A stretch of 64,000 bases of DNA from Nostoc sp. CHAB 5844 (GTDB taxonomy: Bacteria > Cyanobacteriota > Cyanobacteriia > Cyanobacteriales > Nostocaceae): assembly GCF_020829595.1 (NCBI RefSeq), contig NZ_JAIVFW010000015.1:62001-126000 (forward strand), read 5' to 3'. Below the pieces are notes generated by a model that saw nothing but the letters and a program-made list of their open reading frames with translations, did no database searches and had not been told where the DNA came from. The translations under genes and the position numbers were made by a program. Position 1 is the first letter of the stretch. Each line of letters starts with the position of its first letter. Shown piece by piece: positions 9,416 to 19,384 of this stretch.

Positions 9416-9455
9416 ATCTTCTTTCTCCGCGTCCTTGGCGTACTTGGCGGTTCGT

Positions 9456-10832
9456 ATGCAAAAAACAGTTGTTCTGAACGTAGTCGGATTAACACCCAAC
9501 TTAATAGGCGAACATACACCCTTCCTCTCTCGTTGGACATCCACCGGAAAAGCCGTAACAATAGAACCCGTCTTACCTGCTGTCACCTGTACAGCACAAA
9601 CAACCTACCTCACAGGTAAATCACCTGATGAACATGGAATTGTTGCTAACGGCTGGTACTTTCGAGATGAGTGTGAAATCAAATTTTGGCGACAGTCAAA
9701 TAAATTAGTTCAGGCTGCGAAAGTGTGGGACATTGCCAAACAACTAGACCCCAACTTTACCTGCGCTAACTTATTCTGGTGGTACAACATATACTCCTCA
9801 GTAGACTATGCAGTTACCCCGCGACCGATGTATCCTGCTGATGGTCGAAAAATACCAGATATTTATACTCAACCAGAAAACTTGCGATCGCAACTCCAAT
9901 CCCAATTAGGTGAATTTCCTTTATTTAACTTTTGGGGGCCGAATACATCAATTCGTGCTACTCAATGGATTGCAGACTCAGCAAAATTTATCGAAGAACG
10001 TCACAATCCAACACTAACACTCGTTTACCTACCCCATCTAGACTACTGCTTACAAAAATACGGCACAGATATAAACAAAGTAGCCAAAGATTTACAAGAA
10101 ATTGACGCAGTTTGCAGCGACTTGATTCAATACTACGAAAATCGCGGCGCTCAAGTCATCGTTTTATCAGAATACGGAATTACATCAGTATCTAAACCAA
10201 TACACCTCAATCGCATATTCCGAGAAAACGCCTTGTTAACAGTACGGGAAGAACTCGGACGAGAACTGCTAGATGCTGGTGCGAGTAAAGCCTTTGCAGT
10301 TGCAGATCATCAACTTGCCCATGTTTATGTGAATGATCCTTTTTATATACCGAAAGTGCGATCGCTGCTCGAAGAAACTGATGGAGTTGCATACGTTCTA
10401 GACGAAAGTGAAAAGTCAGCTTATTATCTGAACCATTCTCGCTCAGGAGAGTTAGTTGCAGTAGCACAACCAGATGCTTGGTTTACTTATTATTACTGGC
10501 TTGATAACTATCGCGCTCCTGATTTTGCCAGAACTGTAGATATTCACCGTAAACCCGGTTACGACCCTGTAGAACTTTTTATTGACCCACAAATTAAATT
10601 ACCTCAAACCAAAATCGTGCTGAAACTTTTACAGAAAAAACTAGGCTTTCGCTACTTGATGGATGTGATTCCTTTAGACGCTGATTTAGTTAAAGGTTCG
10701 CACGGCTGTCTTCCGCCTTCGACTGCTGAAGGGCCATTATTGATTAGCCAACAAACCCATTTACTTGATTCTTCATCCATACAAGCTAGTAGTGTTTGTC
10801 AGTTAATTCTTGAGCATTTAACTAAAAAATAA
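9456..10832 (+). CDS. eboF: EboF, alkaline phosphatase/nucleotide pyrophosphatase superfamily protein
   Basis: 458 residues from the ATG at 9456; a TTG at 9435 lies in intergenic repeat. Type I phosphodiesterase/nucleotide pyrophosphatase features: an N-terminal metal-site region, then PAVTCTAQTTYLTGKSPDEHG with a likely Thr nucleophile, LPHLDYCLQKYG (metal Asp/His), VLSEYGI, and KGSHGCLPP near the end. No clear signal peptide, so the active site is probably cytoplasmic. Last gene of the ebo set. A 294-nt gap with inverted repeats then leads to trpE. Confidence 0.82.
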   Translation: MQKTVVLNVVGLTPNLIGEHTPFLSRWTSTGKAVTIEPVLPAVTCTAQTTYLTGKSPDEHGIVANGWYFRDECEIKFWRQSNKLVQAAKVWDIAKQLDPNFTCANLFWWYNIYSSVDYAVTPRPMYPADGRKIPDIYTQPENLRSQLQSQLGEFPLFNFWGPNTSIRATQWIADSAKFIEERHNPTLTLVYLPHLDYCLQKYGTDINKVAKDLQEIDAVCSDLIQYYENRGAQVIVLSEYGITSVSKPIHLNRIFRENALLTVREELGRELLDAGASKAFAVADHQLAHVYVNDPFYIPKVRSLLEETDGVAYVLDESEKSAYYLNHSRSGELVAVAQPDAWFTYYYWLDNYRAPDFARTVDIHRKPGYDPVELFIDPQIKLPQTKIVLKLLQKKLGFRYLMDVIPLDADLVKGSHGCLPPSTAEGPLLISQQTHLLDSSSIQASSVCQLILEHLTKK

Positions 10833-11126
10833 ATACTTATCTTTTGATAGAAATAACCAATAAAAATATCTTTCTTAAGAAGCATGGCTAAAATCTAAAA
10901 TACATCATTTTGTATTCATCAAAACAAAATGATCTGAATCACAAATAAAATGTTAGCTTATGCGAAAAATTATTCATTCATTAGCTGCTGTATACTGAGT
11001 AGGCTAAATATAGAACATTAGATTTTTCTAATTACTAAAAATCTGACAAACACATCAAAAAATATTCGAGATTCATAATTTTCTCATTGTTCCAATTTGG
11101 CTGCTGAAAATCTAGAGAAATTATTT
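10833..11126. promoter_or_regulatory. eboF-trpE gap with two inverted repeats
   Basis: AT-rich 294-nt spacer, the longest gap in the cluster. Two dyads are visible: ATCATTTTGT (10904-10913) with ACAAAATGAT (10924-10933), loop 10 nt; and AGATTTTT (11020-11027) with AAAAATCT (11037-11044). They could be an operator, RNA hairpins or processing sites before the aromatic genes. I looked for a Trp-rich leader peptide and did not find one. Confidence 0.35.
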
Positions 11127-13331
11127 ATGATTACTGACTCCCATTCCTACACAACCCTGAACAATTTACGAGTCTCTCGCGCGATTACAGAAGTCAAAAT
11201 GGAGACTGCAATTGAAGAAATTCTGTTTTACCTAAATTCTCAGCGTGGAGGCTTGTTAAATAGCAGCTATGAATATCCAGGCAGATATAAGCGATGGGCA
11301 ATAGGATTCATTAATCCACCTTTAGAATTAACTACGCGAGAAAATACTTTCACTCTGACAGCACTAAACGATCGCGGTAAAATTTTGTTAGCTTTGCTGT
11401 TTGAACGTTTATCCAAAGTACAACAACTTCATCACTTAACTAAAAATCAGAACTGCGTCACTGGATTAGTTAAACCTACAGAACAATGTTTTACGGAAGA
11501 AGAGCGTAGTAAGCAACCTTCAACTTTTACAGTTATCCGCGAAATTCTGCATACCTTTTCTAGTCAAGAAGACGAACATTTAGGATTGTATGGTGCATTT
11601 GGTTACGACTTAGTATTTCAGTTTGAACCAATTTCTCCATGTTTAGAACGTCCTACAGATCAGCGGGATTTAGTTCTATATTTACCTGACGAACTGATAG
11701 TTGTAGACTACTATCAGCAACAAGCGTTTCGGATAGAGTATGACTTTATCACAGCCTACGGTAGCACTTATAATCTGCCGCGCACAGGAGAGTCTGTTGA
11801 TTATCGAGGTCAACGCTTAACACCTACTCAAAATGCTGACCATAAAATTGGCGAATATGCCAAGCAAGTTGAATTTGCCCTCGATTATTTCCGTCGTGGT
11901 GATTTATTTGAAGTAGTTCCCAGCCAGAACTTTTTCACAGCTTGCGAAGAACAACCAAGCAACTTATTTGAAACTCTCAAACAAATTAATCCTAGCCCTT
12001 ACGGATTTATTTTTAATCTTGGTGGCGAATATCTTATTGGTGCGTCGCCAGAAATGTTTGTGCGGGTTGAAGGTCGGCGTGTAGAAACTTGTCCAATTAG
12101 TGGCACAATTAGTCGGGGACAAGATGCCTTAGATGATGCAGTGCAAATTCGCTCCTTACTCAACTCCCACAAAGATGAAGCAGAGTTGACCATGTGTACT
12201 GACGTAGACCGCAACGACAAGTCTCGGATTTGCGAACCCGGTTCAGTACGAGTTATTGGTCGTCGCCAAATTGAATTGTACAGCCACCTAATCCATACAG
12301 TGGATCATGTCGAGGGTACATTGCGGTCAGAGTTTGATGCGTTAGATGCCTTTCTCAGCCACACTTGGGCTGTCACAGTTACCGGCGCACCCAAACGAGC
12401 CGCAATTCAGTTTATCGAACAACGCGAACGCAGCGCCCGACGTTGGTATGGTGGTGCAGTAGGCTATTTGAATTTCAACGGTAATTTAAACACCGGATTA
12501 ATTTTGCGAACCATCCGTTTGAAAGACTCAATTGCCGAAGTACGAGTGGGTGCGACTCTTCTGTATGATTCTGTACCGCAAGCAGAAGAACAAGAAACCA
12601 TCACCAAAGGTGCGGCGTTATTTGAAACAATTCGTCGTGCTAAACAAAAAGACGAGAAAATTGAGGAGTGCAGTACTACACACTTGAGCAAATACATTCC
12701 TAATGTTGAACCTGGCAAACATATCTTACTCATTGACTACGAAGACTCATTTGTTCATACACTCGCTAATTACATTCGTTCTACAGGTGCAAGCGTCACC
12801 ACACTCCGTCATGGTTTCCCCGAATCACTGTTCGATACAGAACGCCCAGATTTAGTCGTATTATCTCCTGGCCCTGGTAGACCGCGAGATTTCAAAGTTC
12901 CTGAAACTGTCGCCGCTTGCGTCAGTCGGCAAATACCTCTGTTTGGTGTGTGTCTAGGATTGCAAGGTATCGTAGAAGCTTTTGGCGGAGAATTAGGAGT
13001 ACTTAATTATCCCCAACATGGAAAATCCTCACGCGTTTTTATCACTGCGTCTGATTCTGTAATGTTCCAAAGCTTACCGGAATCTTTTGCTGTTGGTAGA
13101 TACCATTCATTGTTTGCCCTACCGCAACGTTTACCAAAAGAACTTAGGGTAACGGCGATTTCTGATGACGAAGTAATCATGGGTATTGAACATCAGACAT
13201 TGCCCATTGCAGCGGTACAGTTTCATCCAGAATCAATCATGACTCTAGCTGGAGAAGTTGGTCTGGCAATTATTAAAAATGTAGTGCGGACATATACGCA
13301 AACAAAAGAGTCAATAGTTATTGGTCAATAG
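11127..13331 (+). CDS. trpE: Anthranilate synthase, fused TrpE-TrpG
   Basis: 734 residues from the ATG at 11127. Makes anthranilate from chorismate and glutamine, the first committed step to tryptophan. The TrpE half fills about residues 1-520, with chorismate-binding signatures in YGFIFNLGGEYLIGASPEMFV, CPISGTISRG and ELTMCTDVDRND. The glutamine amidotransferase half begins near residue 530 (HILLIDYEDSFVHTLANY) with Cys nucleophile in GVCLGLQG and His/Glu in QFHPES. Such fused forms are known as cluster-borne copies in scytonemin producers, beside separate housekeeping genes. Followed by a MITE-containing 183-nt gap and trpC. Confidence 0.92.
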   Translation: MITDSHSYTTLNNLRVSRAITEVKMETAIEEILFYLNSQRGGLLNSSYEYPGRYKRWAIGFINPPLELTTRENTFTLTALNDRGKILLALLFERLSKVQQLHHLTKNQNCVTGLVKPTEQCFTEEERSKQPSTFTVIREILHTFSSQEDEHLGLYGAFGYDLVFQFEPISPCLERPTDQRDLVLYLPDELIVVDYYQQQAFRIEYDFITAYGSTYNLPRTGESVDYRGQRLTPTQNADHKIGEYAKQVEFALDYFRRGDLFEVVPSQNFFTACEEQPSNLFETLKQINPSPYGFIFNLGGEYLIGASPEMFVRVEGRRVETCPISGTISRGQDALDDAVQIRSLLNSHKDEAELTMCTDVDRNDKSRICEPGSVRVIGRRQIELYSHLIHTVDHVEGTLRSEFDALDAFLSHTWAVTVTGAPKRAAIQFIEQRERSARRWYGGAVGYLNFNGNLNTGLILRTIRLKDSIAEVRVGATLLYDSVPQAEEQETITKGAALFETIRRAKQKDEKIEECSTTHLSKYIPNVEPGKHILLIDYEDSFVHTLANYIRSTGASVTTLRHGFPESLFDTERPDLVVLSPGPGRPRDFKVPETVAACVSRQIPLFGVCLGLQGIVEAFGGELGVLNYPQHGKSSRVFITASDSVMFQSLPESFAVGRYHSLFALPQRLPKELRVTAISDDEVIMGIEHQTLPIAAVQFHPESIMTLAGEVGLAIIKNVVRTYTQTKESIVIGQ

Positions 13332-13347
13332 TCATCGGTCATTTGTC

Positions 13348-13478
13348 ATATCATGTCCGGGTAATTAGTTATTAATTCCCGAATCTATGCAGAGAACCCA
13401 AAAACCCCTCCCCTCTGCTCCCCTGCCCCTCTGTACCTGAAGCTGCCTTAATGATCAGTCTTTCACCGGACACGATAT
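13348..13478. mobile_element. MITE-like element, family 1 copy A (131 bp)
   Basis: Bounded by near-perfect terminal inverted repeats: ATATCATGTCCGG at the left, CCGGACACGATAT at the right (12 of 13 pair). A second copy at 53488-53617 is almost identical throughout. The interior holds a pyrimidine run (acccctcccctctgctcccc). CATTTGT occurs directly on both sides (13340-13346, 13479-13485), a possible target duplication, though that word is common in local short repeats. No coding capacity. It lies between trpE and trpC inside the aromatic gene set. Confidence 0.75.
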
Positions 13479-13514
13479 CATTTGTTACTCTCTTCATCTC
13501 CCCTACTTTTACTT

Positions 13515-14351
13515 ATGACTAACCAAGTTGTTGCTTTTCGAGATATCCTGGAAGAAATTGTTTGGCATAAACAGCGAGAAGTCGCGCAAATGCAGCAGGA
13601 ATTGCCTTTAGCTGTTCTGCAATATCAGTTAAGTGATGCGCCGCCTGTGCGAGATTTCTTGAAAGCTTTGCAAGAAAATTCTCATCAGCCTAGTTTAATT
13701 GCCGAAGTCAAAAAGGCATCACCAAGCCGTGGGATGATTAGAGCAGACTTTGACCCGGTAGCGATCGCCCATTCATATCAAAATGGTGGTGCAGCTTGTC
13801 TATCGGTTCTCACTGATGAAAAGTTTTTTCAAGGTAGTTTTGATAACTTGCGGTTGGTGCGTCAGCAAGTTACATTACCTCTACTATGCAAAGAGTTCAT
13901 CATTGACCCCTATCAAATTTATCTAGCACGCACAGCAGGTGCAGATGCAGTCTTATTAATTGCAGCCATTTTATCAGACCAAGAACTGCAAAACTTCTTA
14001 CAAATCATTCACGATTTGAAGATGACTGCTTTAGTAGAAGTCCATACCTTAGCTGAACTAGATCGAGTTTTAAAACTAGATAACCTACATTTAGTCGGAA
14101 TTAACAACCGCAACCTCGAAGATTTTACGGTTGATTTAGACACAACACAACAGCTTTTAACCCAGCGACACCAACAACTGCAAAGCTTCGATATCACCTT
14201 CGTCAGCGAATCTGGTATTTCTACATCTGCTGATTTATCTTTTGTCGCTGAAGTTGGTGCTAGAGCCGTTTTGGTTGGTGAATCTTTAGTTAAACAAAAC
14301 GATGTAGAACAAGCTGTACATAATTTATTAGGAAAAAATCAACAATTTTAA
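13515..14351 (+). CDS. trpC: Indole-3-glycerol phosphate synthase
   Basis: 278 residues from the ATG at 13515; the frame is open 11 codons further up but that part is a low-complexity leucine/serine run next to the MITE. TIM-barrel TrpC with [12 protein letters not shown] (catalytic Lys), [36 protein letters not shown] and VSESGIST in order. Converts CdRP to indole-3-glycerol phosphate. Monofunctional: no TrpF domain is attached and no trpF is nearby, so the isomerase must be encoded elsewhere. Confidence 0.94.
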   Translation: MTNQVVAFRDILEEIVWHKQREVAQMQQELPLAVLQYQLSDAPPVRDFLKALQENSHQPSLIAEVKKASPSRGMIRADFDPVAIAHSYQNGGAACLSVLTDEKFFQGSFDNLRLVRQQVTLPLLCKEFIIDPYQIYLARTAGADAVLLIAAILSDQELQNFLQIIHDLKMTALVEVHTLAELDRVLKLDNLHLVGINNRNLEDFTVDLDTTQQLLTQRHQQLQSFDITFVSESGISTSADLSFVAEVGARAVLVGESLVKQNDVEQAVHNLLGKNQQF

Positions 14352-14455
14352 ATCAACTCTTTGCAGAAGTTGGGTCAAGGGGAAAGATAAATCCTTTCTC
14401 CCTTAACCTTTTCTTGAAAAAATTACGAATTACGAACTACAAATTACGAATTACT

Positions 14456-15274
14456 ATGACTACTATCTCTAATAACTTTCAATCTTTACGCCAGCGCCAA
14501 CAATGCGCTTTGATTCCCTTCATTACAGCAGGCGATCCAGATTTAGAAACTACCGCCGACGCTTTACGCATTTTAGATCGCAATGGTGCTGACTTTATTG
14601 AGTTGGGTATTCCTTATTCTGACCCCTTGGCAGATGGGCCTGTAATTCAAGCAGCAGCGACTCGCGCTTTGAACAAAGGAACCAAATTAGAGCAAGTACT
14701 AGAGATATTAACAGATGTAATTCCTAACTTAAACGCACCCATTATTTTATTTACTTATTACAATCCAATTTTGCATCGGGGGATTAAGTCGTTTTTAGCT
14801 TTAATTGCTGATGTTGGGGTAAGAGGTTTAGTAGTACCAGACTTACCTTTAGAGGAAGCAGCAGAATTAATCCAAACTGCCGCATCTTTTGGTATTGAAG
14901 TGATTTTACTTGTAGCTCCTACTAGTTCTCAAGATAGGATTGATGCGATCGCTCGTCAATCTCAAGGATTTATCTATCTCGTCAGTGTGACAGGTGTTAC
15001 CGGAATGCGTTCTCACATTCAAAACCGCGTGCAACACTTACTCACAGACTTACGCAGCGTCACCGATAAACCTATCGGTGTTGGTTTTGGCATCTCCGCA
15101 CCAGAACAAGCACTTCAAGTCAAAAAATGGGGTGCAGATGCAGTCATTGTCGGTAGCGCCTTCGTCAAACGCCTAGCAGAAGGTAGTCCAACTCAAGGAC
15201 TACAAGCAGTAGAACAACTGTGTCGAGAACTCAAAACAGCAATATCACTGCAACCAGTCGGTTTGGCTAAGTGA
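14456..15274 (+). CDS. trpA: Tryptophan synthase alpha chain
   Basis: 272 residues from the ATG at 14456. The upstream in-frame part (from 14414) is the repeat attacgaattacgaac and is unlikely to be translated. Typical order: [30 protein letters not shown] (catalytic Glu and Asp), [38 protein letters not shown] and VIVGSAFVK. It cleaves indole-3-glycerol phosphate and passes indole to TrpB. Gene order trpC-trpA-trpB is that of scytonemin clusters, not of a usual trp operon. Confidence 0.94.
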   Translation: MTTISNNFQSLRQRQQCALIPFITAGDPDLETTADALRILDRNGADFIELGIPYSDPLADGPVIQAAATRALNKGTKLEQVLEILTDVIPNLNAPIILFTYYNPILHRGIKSFLALIADVGVRGLVVPDLPLEEAAELIQTAASFGIEVILLVAPTSSQDRIDAIARQSQGFIYLVSVTGVTGMRSHIQNRVQHLLTDLRSVTDKPIGVGFGISAPEQALQVKKWGADAVIVGSAFVKRLAEGSPTQGLQAVEQLCRELKTAISLQPVGLAK

Positions 15275-15330
15275 AAAAGAGGTTAGAGGCTAGTATTTTT
15301 TGCTTAATACTCTCCGCGCGGCAGTCGCTA

Positions 15331-15404
15331 CAACGGGGAGCCACTGCGTTGGGCGGCTCTGCCGACTTGAAGCATGTGGCGTGGGAACCCCCGCAACGTG
15401 CTGC
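15331..15404. repeat. GC-rich interspersed repeat, copy in trpA-trpB gap
   Basis: A 74-bp GC-rich block that matches 42061-42134 (before ureC) at all but three positions by eye. It holds the words gccactgcgttgggcgg, gccgacttgaag and gtgggaacccccgc that recur in altered order in at least seven other gaps of this window. Flanked by short ctttgcg/cgcaaag repeats. Non-coding, although long frames open through it. Confidence 0.8.
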
Positions 15405-15511
15405 CTTGCCTCTGCTTCTTTGCGTGAGACAAATTTTAAAACGAACCGCAAAGGACGCAAAGAGCGCGAAGAATAAAAGAAAAAGTTTTGAATGAGAGAG
15501 GATTTTAGACT

Positions 15512-16741
15512 GTGGTCAGCACTCCAGACATTAAGAATACATTTGCACAACCTGATTCTTTAGGCAGATTTGGCAAGTTTGGCGGTAAGTATGTACCTGA
15601 AACTTTAATGCCTGCTTTAAGTGAGTTGGAAGCAGCTATTGAAAAGTATCGTCATGATGCTAACTTCCAAATTGAGTTACAAAATTTACTACGAGACTAT
15701 GTAGGAAGACCCAGCCCGTTGTATTTCGCGGAACGTCTAACAGCACACTACGCTAGACCTGATGGCACTGGGGCGCAAATATACTTAAAGCGAGAAGATT
15801 TAAATCATACAGGCGCTCACAAAATTAATAACGCTTTGGCTCAGGTATTGTTAGCCAAACGTATGGGTAAGCAGCGCATTATTGCCGAGACAGGTGCAGG
15901 ACAGCATGGGGTAGCAACTGCAACCGTATGTGCGCGGTTTGGCTTGGAATGTGTCATATATATGGGCATCCATGATATGGAACGGCAAGCCCTGAATGTG
16001 TTTCGGATGAAGTTGATGGGGGCAGAAGTGCGGCCTGTGGAGGCGGGTACTGGCACTCTCAAAGATGCTACTTCGGAAGCTATTCGTGATTGGGTAACGA
16101 ATGTTGAAACAACTCATTATATTTTGGGTTCTGTAGCTGGGCCTCATCCTTATCCGATGTTGGTGCGTGATTTCCACGCCATTATCGGTAAAGAGACTCG
16201 CGTTCAGGCTCAAGAAAAATGGGACGGACTACCGGATATTCTTTTGGCTTGCGTGGGTGGCGGTTCCAATGCAATCGGATTGTTTCATGAGTTTGTGAAT
16301 GAACCTTCTGTGCGTTTGATTGGTGTAGAAGCAGCTGGTGAAGGTGTGAATACAGACAAACACGCCGCGACTCTGACGCTAGGTAGGGTTGGTGTTCTGC
16401 ACGGTGCGATGAGTTACATTCTCCAAGATGATGATGGTCAAGTCATCGAAGCTCATTCGATTAGTGCTGGATTAGATTATCCAGGTGTTGGGCCTGAGCA
16501 TAGTTATTTGAAGGATCTAGGACGTGCGGAATATTACAGTGTCACTGATCAGCAAGCTTTAGAAGCATTTCAGCGACTTTCACAACTTGAGGGAATTATT
16601 CCGGCATTGGAAACTTCTCATGCGATCGCCTATTTAGAAACTCTCTGTCCACAGTTAGATGGCAGCCCGCGCATTGTGATCAACTGCTCTGGTAGAGGTG
16701 ATAAGGATGTTCAAACCGTCGCCAAAGTTCTGAATCATTAA
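15512..16741 (+). CDS. trpB: Tryptophan synthase beta chain
   Basis: 409 residues with a GTG start at 15512, chosen because GAGAGG lies 13 nt upstream and homologues begin about here. PLP enzyme joining indole and serine to make tryptophan. Visible: [18 protein letters not shown], the PLP lysine in [13 protein letters not shown] (H-K), [15 protein letters not shown], the phosphate loop [10 protein letters not shown], and C-terminal [10 protein letters not shown] second, housekeeping trpB is likely elsewhere in the genome. trpD begins 2 nt after its stop, so the two are tightly coupled. Confidence 0.95.
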   Translation: MVSTPDIKNTFAQPDSLGRFGKFGGKYVPETLMPALSELEAAIEKYRHDANFQIELQNLLRDYVGRPSPLYFAERLTAHYARPDGTGAQIYLKREDLNHTGAHKINNALAQVLLAKRMGKQRIIAETGAGQHGVATATVCARFGLECVIYMGIHDMERQALNVFRMKLMGAEVRPVEAGTGTLKDATSEAIRDWVTNVETTHYILGSVAGPHPYPMLVRDFHAIIGKETRVQAQEKWDGLPDILLACVGGGSNAIGLFHEFVNEPSVRLIGVEAAGEGVNTDKHAATLTLGRVGVLHGAMSYILQDDDGQVIEAHSISAGLDYPGVGPEHSYLKDLGRAEYYSVTDQQALEAFQRLSQLEGIIPALETSHAIAYLETLCPQLDGSPRIVINCSGRGDKDVQTVAKVLNH

Positions 16742-16743
16742 TT

Positions 16744-17832
16744 ATGGTAGCTATAATTCAAACTCCATCTGTTCCTGCCATTCCTACCTCTTCTGACTGG
16801 CCAGGTATATTGCAACAGTTGCTCAAACGGCAATCACTCACAGTTAACCAAGCTACAGATTTAATGCACGGTTGGCTGACAGATGCCATTGCCCCAGTCT
16901 TATCAGGAGCCATCTTAGCAGCAATTCAAGCTAAAGGCATTTCCGCCGAAGAACTAGTAGGCATGGCCAGCGTTCTCCAATCTCAATCTTCCCTACCTCC
17001 CAACTCCCAACTCGCCACTCCCCTAATCGACACCTGCGGCACAGGTGGAGATGGTGCTTCCACTTTTAATATCTCTACTGCTGTGGCTTTTGTGGCCGCT
17101 GCTACTGGAGTAAAAGTTGCCAAGCATGGCAATCGTTCTGCTTCTAGCAAGGCTGGTTCTGCTGATGTGCTGGAAGCTTTGGGGATAAATCTCAACGCTA
17201 ACCCAGAGAAGGTACAAGCGGCAGTTGGTGAAGTTGGTATTACCTTTTTGTTTGCTCCTGGCTGGCATCCAGCACTCAAGGCAGTGGCTGATTTACGGAA
17301 AACTCTCAAAGTGCGGACTATTTTTAACCTGCTTGGGCCTTTGGTAAATCCGCTGCGACCGACAGGGCAAATAATTGGTGTGAATGACCCATTGTTAATC
17401 GAAGAAATCGCCCAAGCCTTATCACAATTGGGATGTAGACGAGCGATCGCACTTCATGGTAGAGAACGATTGGATGAGGCTGGTTTGGCAGATGTGACTG
17501 ACTTAGCTGTACTTCAAGAAGGCAAAGTCCACTGTCTAACTATCAATCCGCAAGAACTGAGTTTAAATCCTGCACCAACTGAAGCATTACGCGGTGGCGA
17601 TGTCCAAGAAAACGCAGAAATATTAAAGGCTGTACTCCAAGGGAAAGGCACTCAAGCACAACAAGATGTAGTCGCTTTAAATACAGCTTTGGCACTGCAA
17701 GTCGGTGAAGCAATTGCAGGAACAACAGACATTTTAGAAGGTTGTGTCAAAGGTATTGCTTTAGCTAATGAAGTTCTGCAAAGTGGCGCTGCTTGGACAA
17801 AGTTAGAACAACTTGCTGAATTTTTGTACTAA
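16744..17832 (+). CDS. trpD: Anthranilate phosphoribosyltransferase
   Basis: 362 residues. Transfers phosphoribose from PRPP to anthranilate. Motifs in order: [21 protein letters not shown] (PRPP loop), [48 protein letters not shown] and [11 protein letters not shown]. Residue ~75 onward is the type III phosphoribosyltransferase core; the first ~70 residues form the usual helical domain. The start lies 2 nt after trpB and the stop 8 nt before aroG, giving a trpB-trpD-aroG block without repeats between its genes. Confidence 0.95.
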   Translation: MVAIIQTPSVPAIPTSSDWPGILQQLLKRQSLTVNQATDLMHGWLTDAIAPVLSGAILAAIQAKGISAEELVGMASVLQSQSSLPPNSQLATPLIDTCGTGGDGASTFNISTAVAFVAAATGVKVAKHGNRSASSKAGSADVLEALGINLNANPEKVQAAVGEVGITFLFAPGWHPALKAVADLRKTLKVRTIFNLLGPLVNPLRPTGQIIGVNDPLLIEEIAQALSQLGCRRAIALHGRERLDEAGLADVTDLAVLQEGKVHCLTINPQELSLNPAPTEALRGGDVQENAEILKAVLQGKGTQAQQDVVALNTALALQVGEAIAGTTDILEGCVKGIALANEVLQSGAAWTKLEQLAEFLY

Positions 17833-17840
17833 TAAGGAAA

Positions 17841-18911
17841 ATGAAAATGATTGTAGTCTTGAAAAACGGTACACCCATTGATGAAATTACTCGGATCAGC
17901 GAAGGTTTGAGAGACACTTGGGGAGTCACAGTTGAAAAAAGTGTCGGCGAACATAAAGTCATCCTGGGGATGATTGGTGATACTTCTACTATTGATCGGA
18001 TGCAAATCCAAGAGTTCAGCCCTTGGATTGAGCAAGTATTGCGTGTGGAAAAACCTTTCAAGCGGGTGAGTCGAGAATTCCGCTATGGAGAAGCCAGCGA
18101 GGTTGTTGTACCCACGCCTAACGGTGATGTCTATATTGGTGAGCAGCATCCGATAGTAGTGGTAGCTGGGCCTTGTTCTGTTGAGAATGAGGAAATGATT
18201 GTCGAAACAGCAAAGCGGGTAAAGGCCGCCGGAGCTAAGTTTTTGCGTGGTGGAGCCTACAAACCTCGCACCTCACCTTATGCTTTTCAAGGGTATGGTG
18301 AGAGTGCCTTAGATTTGTTAGCAGCGGCGCGTGAAGCAACAGGTTTGGGTATTATCACAGAACTTATGGATGCTGCCGACTTACCAGCATTATCCAGAGT
18401 GGCTGATGTTATCCAAATAGGTGCGCGAAATATGCAAAACTTCGCGTTGCTCAAAAAAGTAGGCGCACAAGATAAACCTGTTCTGCTCAAGCGGGGAATG
18501 TCAGCCACAATTGATGAGTGGTTGATGGCAGCAGAATATATCCTTGCATCTGGAAATCCGAATGTAATTCTTTGTGAGCGGGGTATTAGAACCTTTGATA
18601 GTAAATATGCTCGCAATACTTTAGATTTATCTGTGATTCCGGTGTTGCGATCGCTCACTCATCTACCAATCATGATTGATCCCAGTCATGGTACAGGTAA
18701 GTCTGAATATGTGCCTTCTATGGCCTTTGCTGCGATCGCCGCAGGTACTGATGCTTTGATGATTGAAGTTCATCCTAATCCAGCTAGAGCGTTATCTGAC
18801 GGGCCGCAATCTCTAACACCTGATGGATTTGACCGCTTATCACATGAAATGTCGGTGATTGGTAAAGTTGTTGGACGTTGGGCTGTACCAGCTTTGCTTG
18901 CTACTGTTTAG
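17841..18911 (+). CDS. aroG: DAHP synthase with N-terminal ferredoxin-like domain
   Basis: 356 residues. Condenses phosphoenolpyruvate and erythrose 4-phosphate to DAHP, the first shikimate-pathway step. Residues 1-~95 form the small regulatory domain seen in type I-beta DAHP synthases. The barrel follows with [57 protein letters not shown] and EVHPNPARALSDG. It is the last gene of the scytonemin block. A second DAHP synthase at 57618-58490 lacks the N-terminal domain. The regulatory domain suggests allosteric control, but which amino acid acts is not readable. Confidence 0.93.
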   Translation: MKMIVVLKNGTPIDEITRISEGLRDTWGVTVEKSVGEHKVILGMIGDTSTIDRMQIQEFSPWIEQVLRVEKPFKRVSREFRYGEASEVVVPTPNGDVYIGEQHPIVVVAGPCSVENEEMIVETAKRVKAAGAKFLRGGAYKPRTSPYAFQGYGESALDLLAAAREATGLGIITELMDAADLPALSRVADVIQIGARNMQNFALLKKVGAQDKPVLLKRGMSATIDEWLMAAEYILASGNPNVILCERGIRTFDSKYARNTLDLSVIPVLRSLTHLPIMIDPSHGTGKSEYVPSMAFAAIAAGTDALMIEVHPNPARALSDGPQSLTPDGFDRLSHEMSVIGKVVGRWAVPALLATV

Positions 18912-19384
18912 TACTTTTTTTGCCTCAAACAGTAACAATTGAGTAGCAAATTGTTCTAATATTTGCTCTTAACTGCTGTATTTTATTGTTGGAATACAAC
19001 TTCATTTCCATCAAGAATTGGCACATGAGATTCTAGCTATAATCATGTGCCAATTTGTATTTTATTATTGTCAAATTAATTTTTAAATAGCTAAGAATAT
19101 TATATTTTTTAACAAAAACATAAATATTTATCATTGCATTAATTGTAATCAATACTTAACATATACTTGGATTGGCACTTATTATAGCTTGATTAATAAC
19201 AGTAATATTTGTTAGTTATCAAGCCGCTAAATATAGCAATAAAGACTCGCTCACTTCTGCAAAGAATGCTAACTAGATTTAGCAAAAAGCAAGAGACAAA
19301 ACTTGGTCTTTTGTAATGTTTTTGTTTCTTGATTTTTTCAGTACTAACAAAACTCATATCCGAAATCTAGGAGGATATTTTCTC
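18912..19384. other. AT-rich gap after the aromatic genes, with a strong hairpin
   Basis: 473 bases without a gene. An 11-bp stem (TTGGCACATGA at 19018-19028, TCATGTGCCAA at 19043-19053, loop 14 nt) may end the aroG transcript, though no clear U-run follows at once. The rest is AT-rich and may hold the promoter for the NPF-repeat gene at 19385. A long in-frame extension upstream of that gene (from 19316) is unlikely to be coding. Confidence 0.45.

Noticed and set aside
10947-11030. Possible leader peptide before trpE (MLAYAKNYSFISCC...)
   Set aside because: No Trp codons, only scattered Tyr/Phe, and no terminator-antiterminator pair after it.
15271-15495. 74-codon frame between trpA and trpB
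   Set aside because: Encoded by the interspersed repeat; not protein-like.
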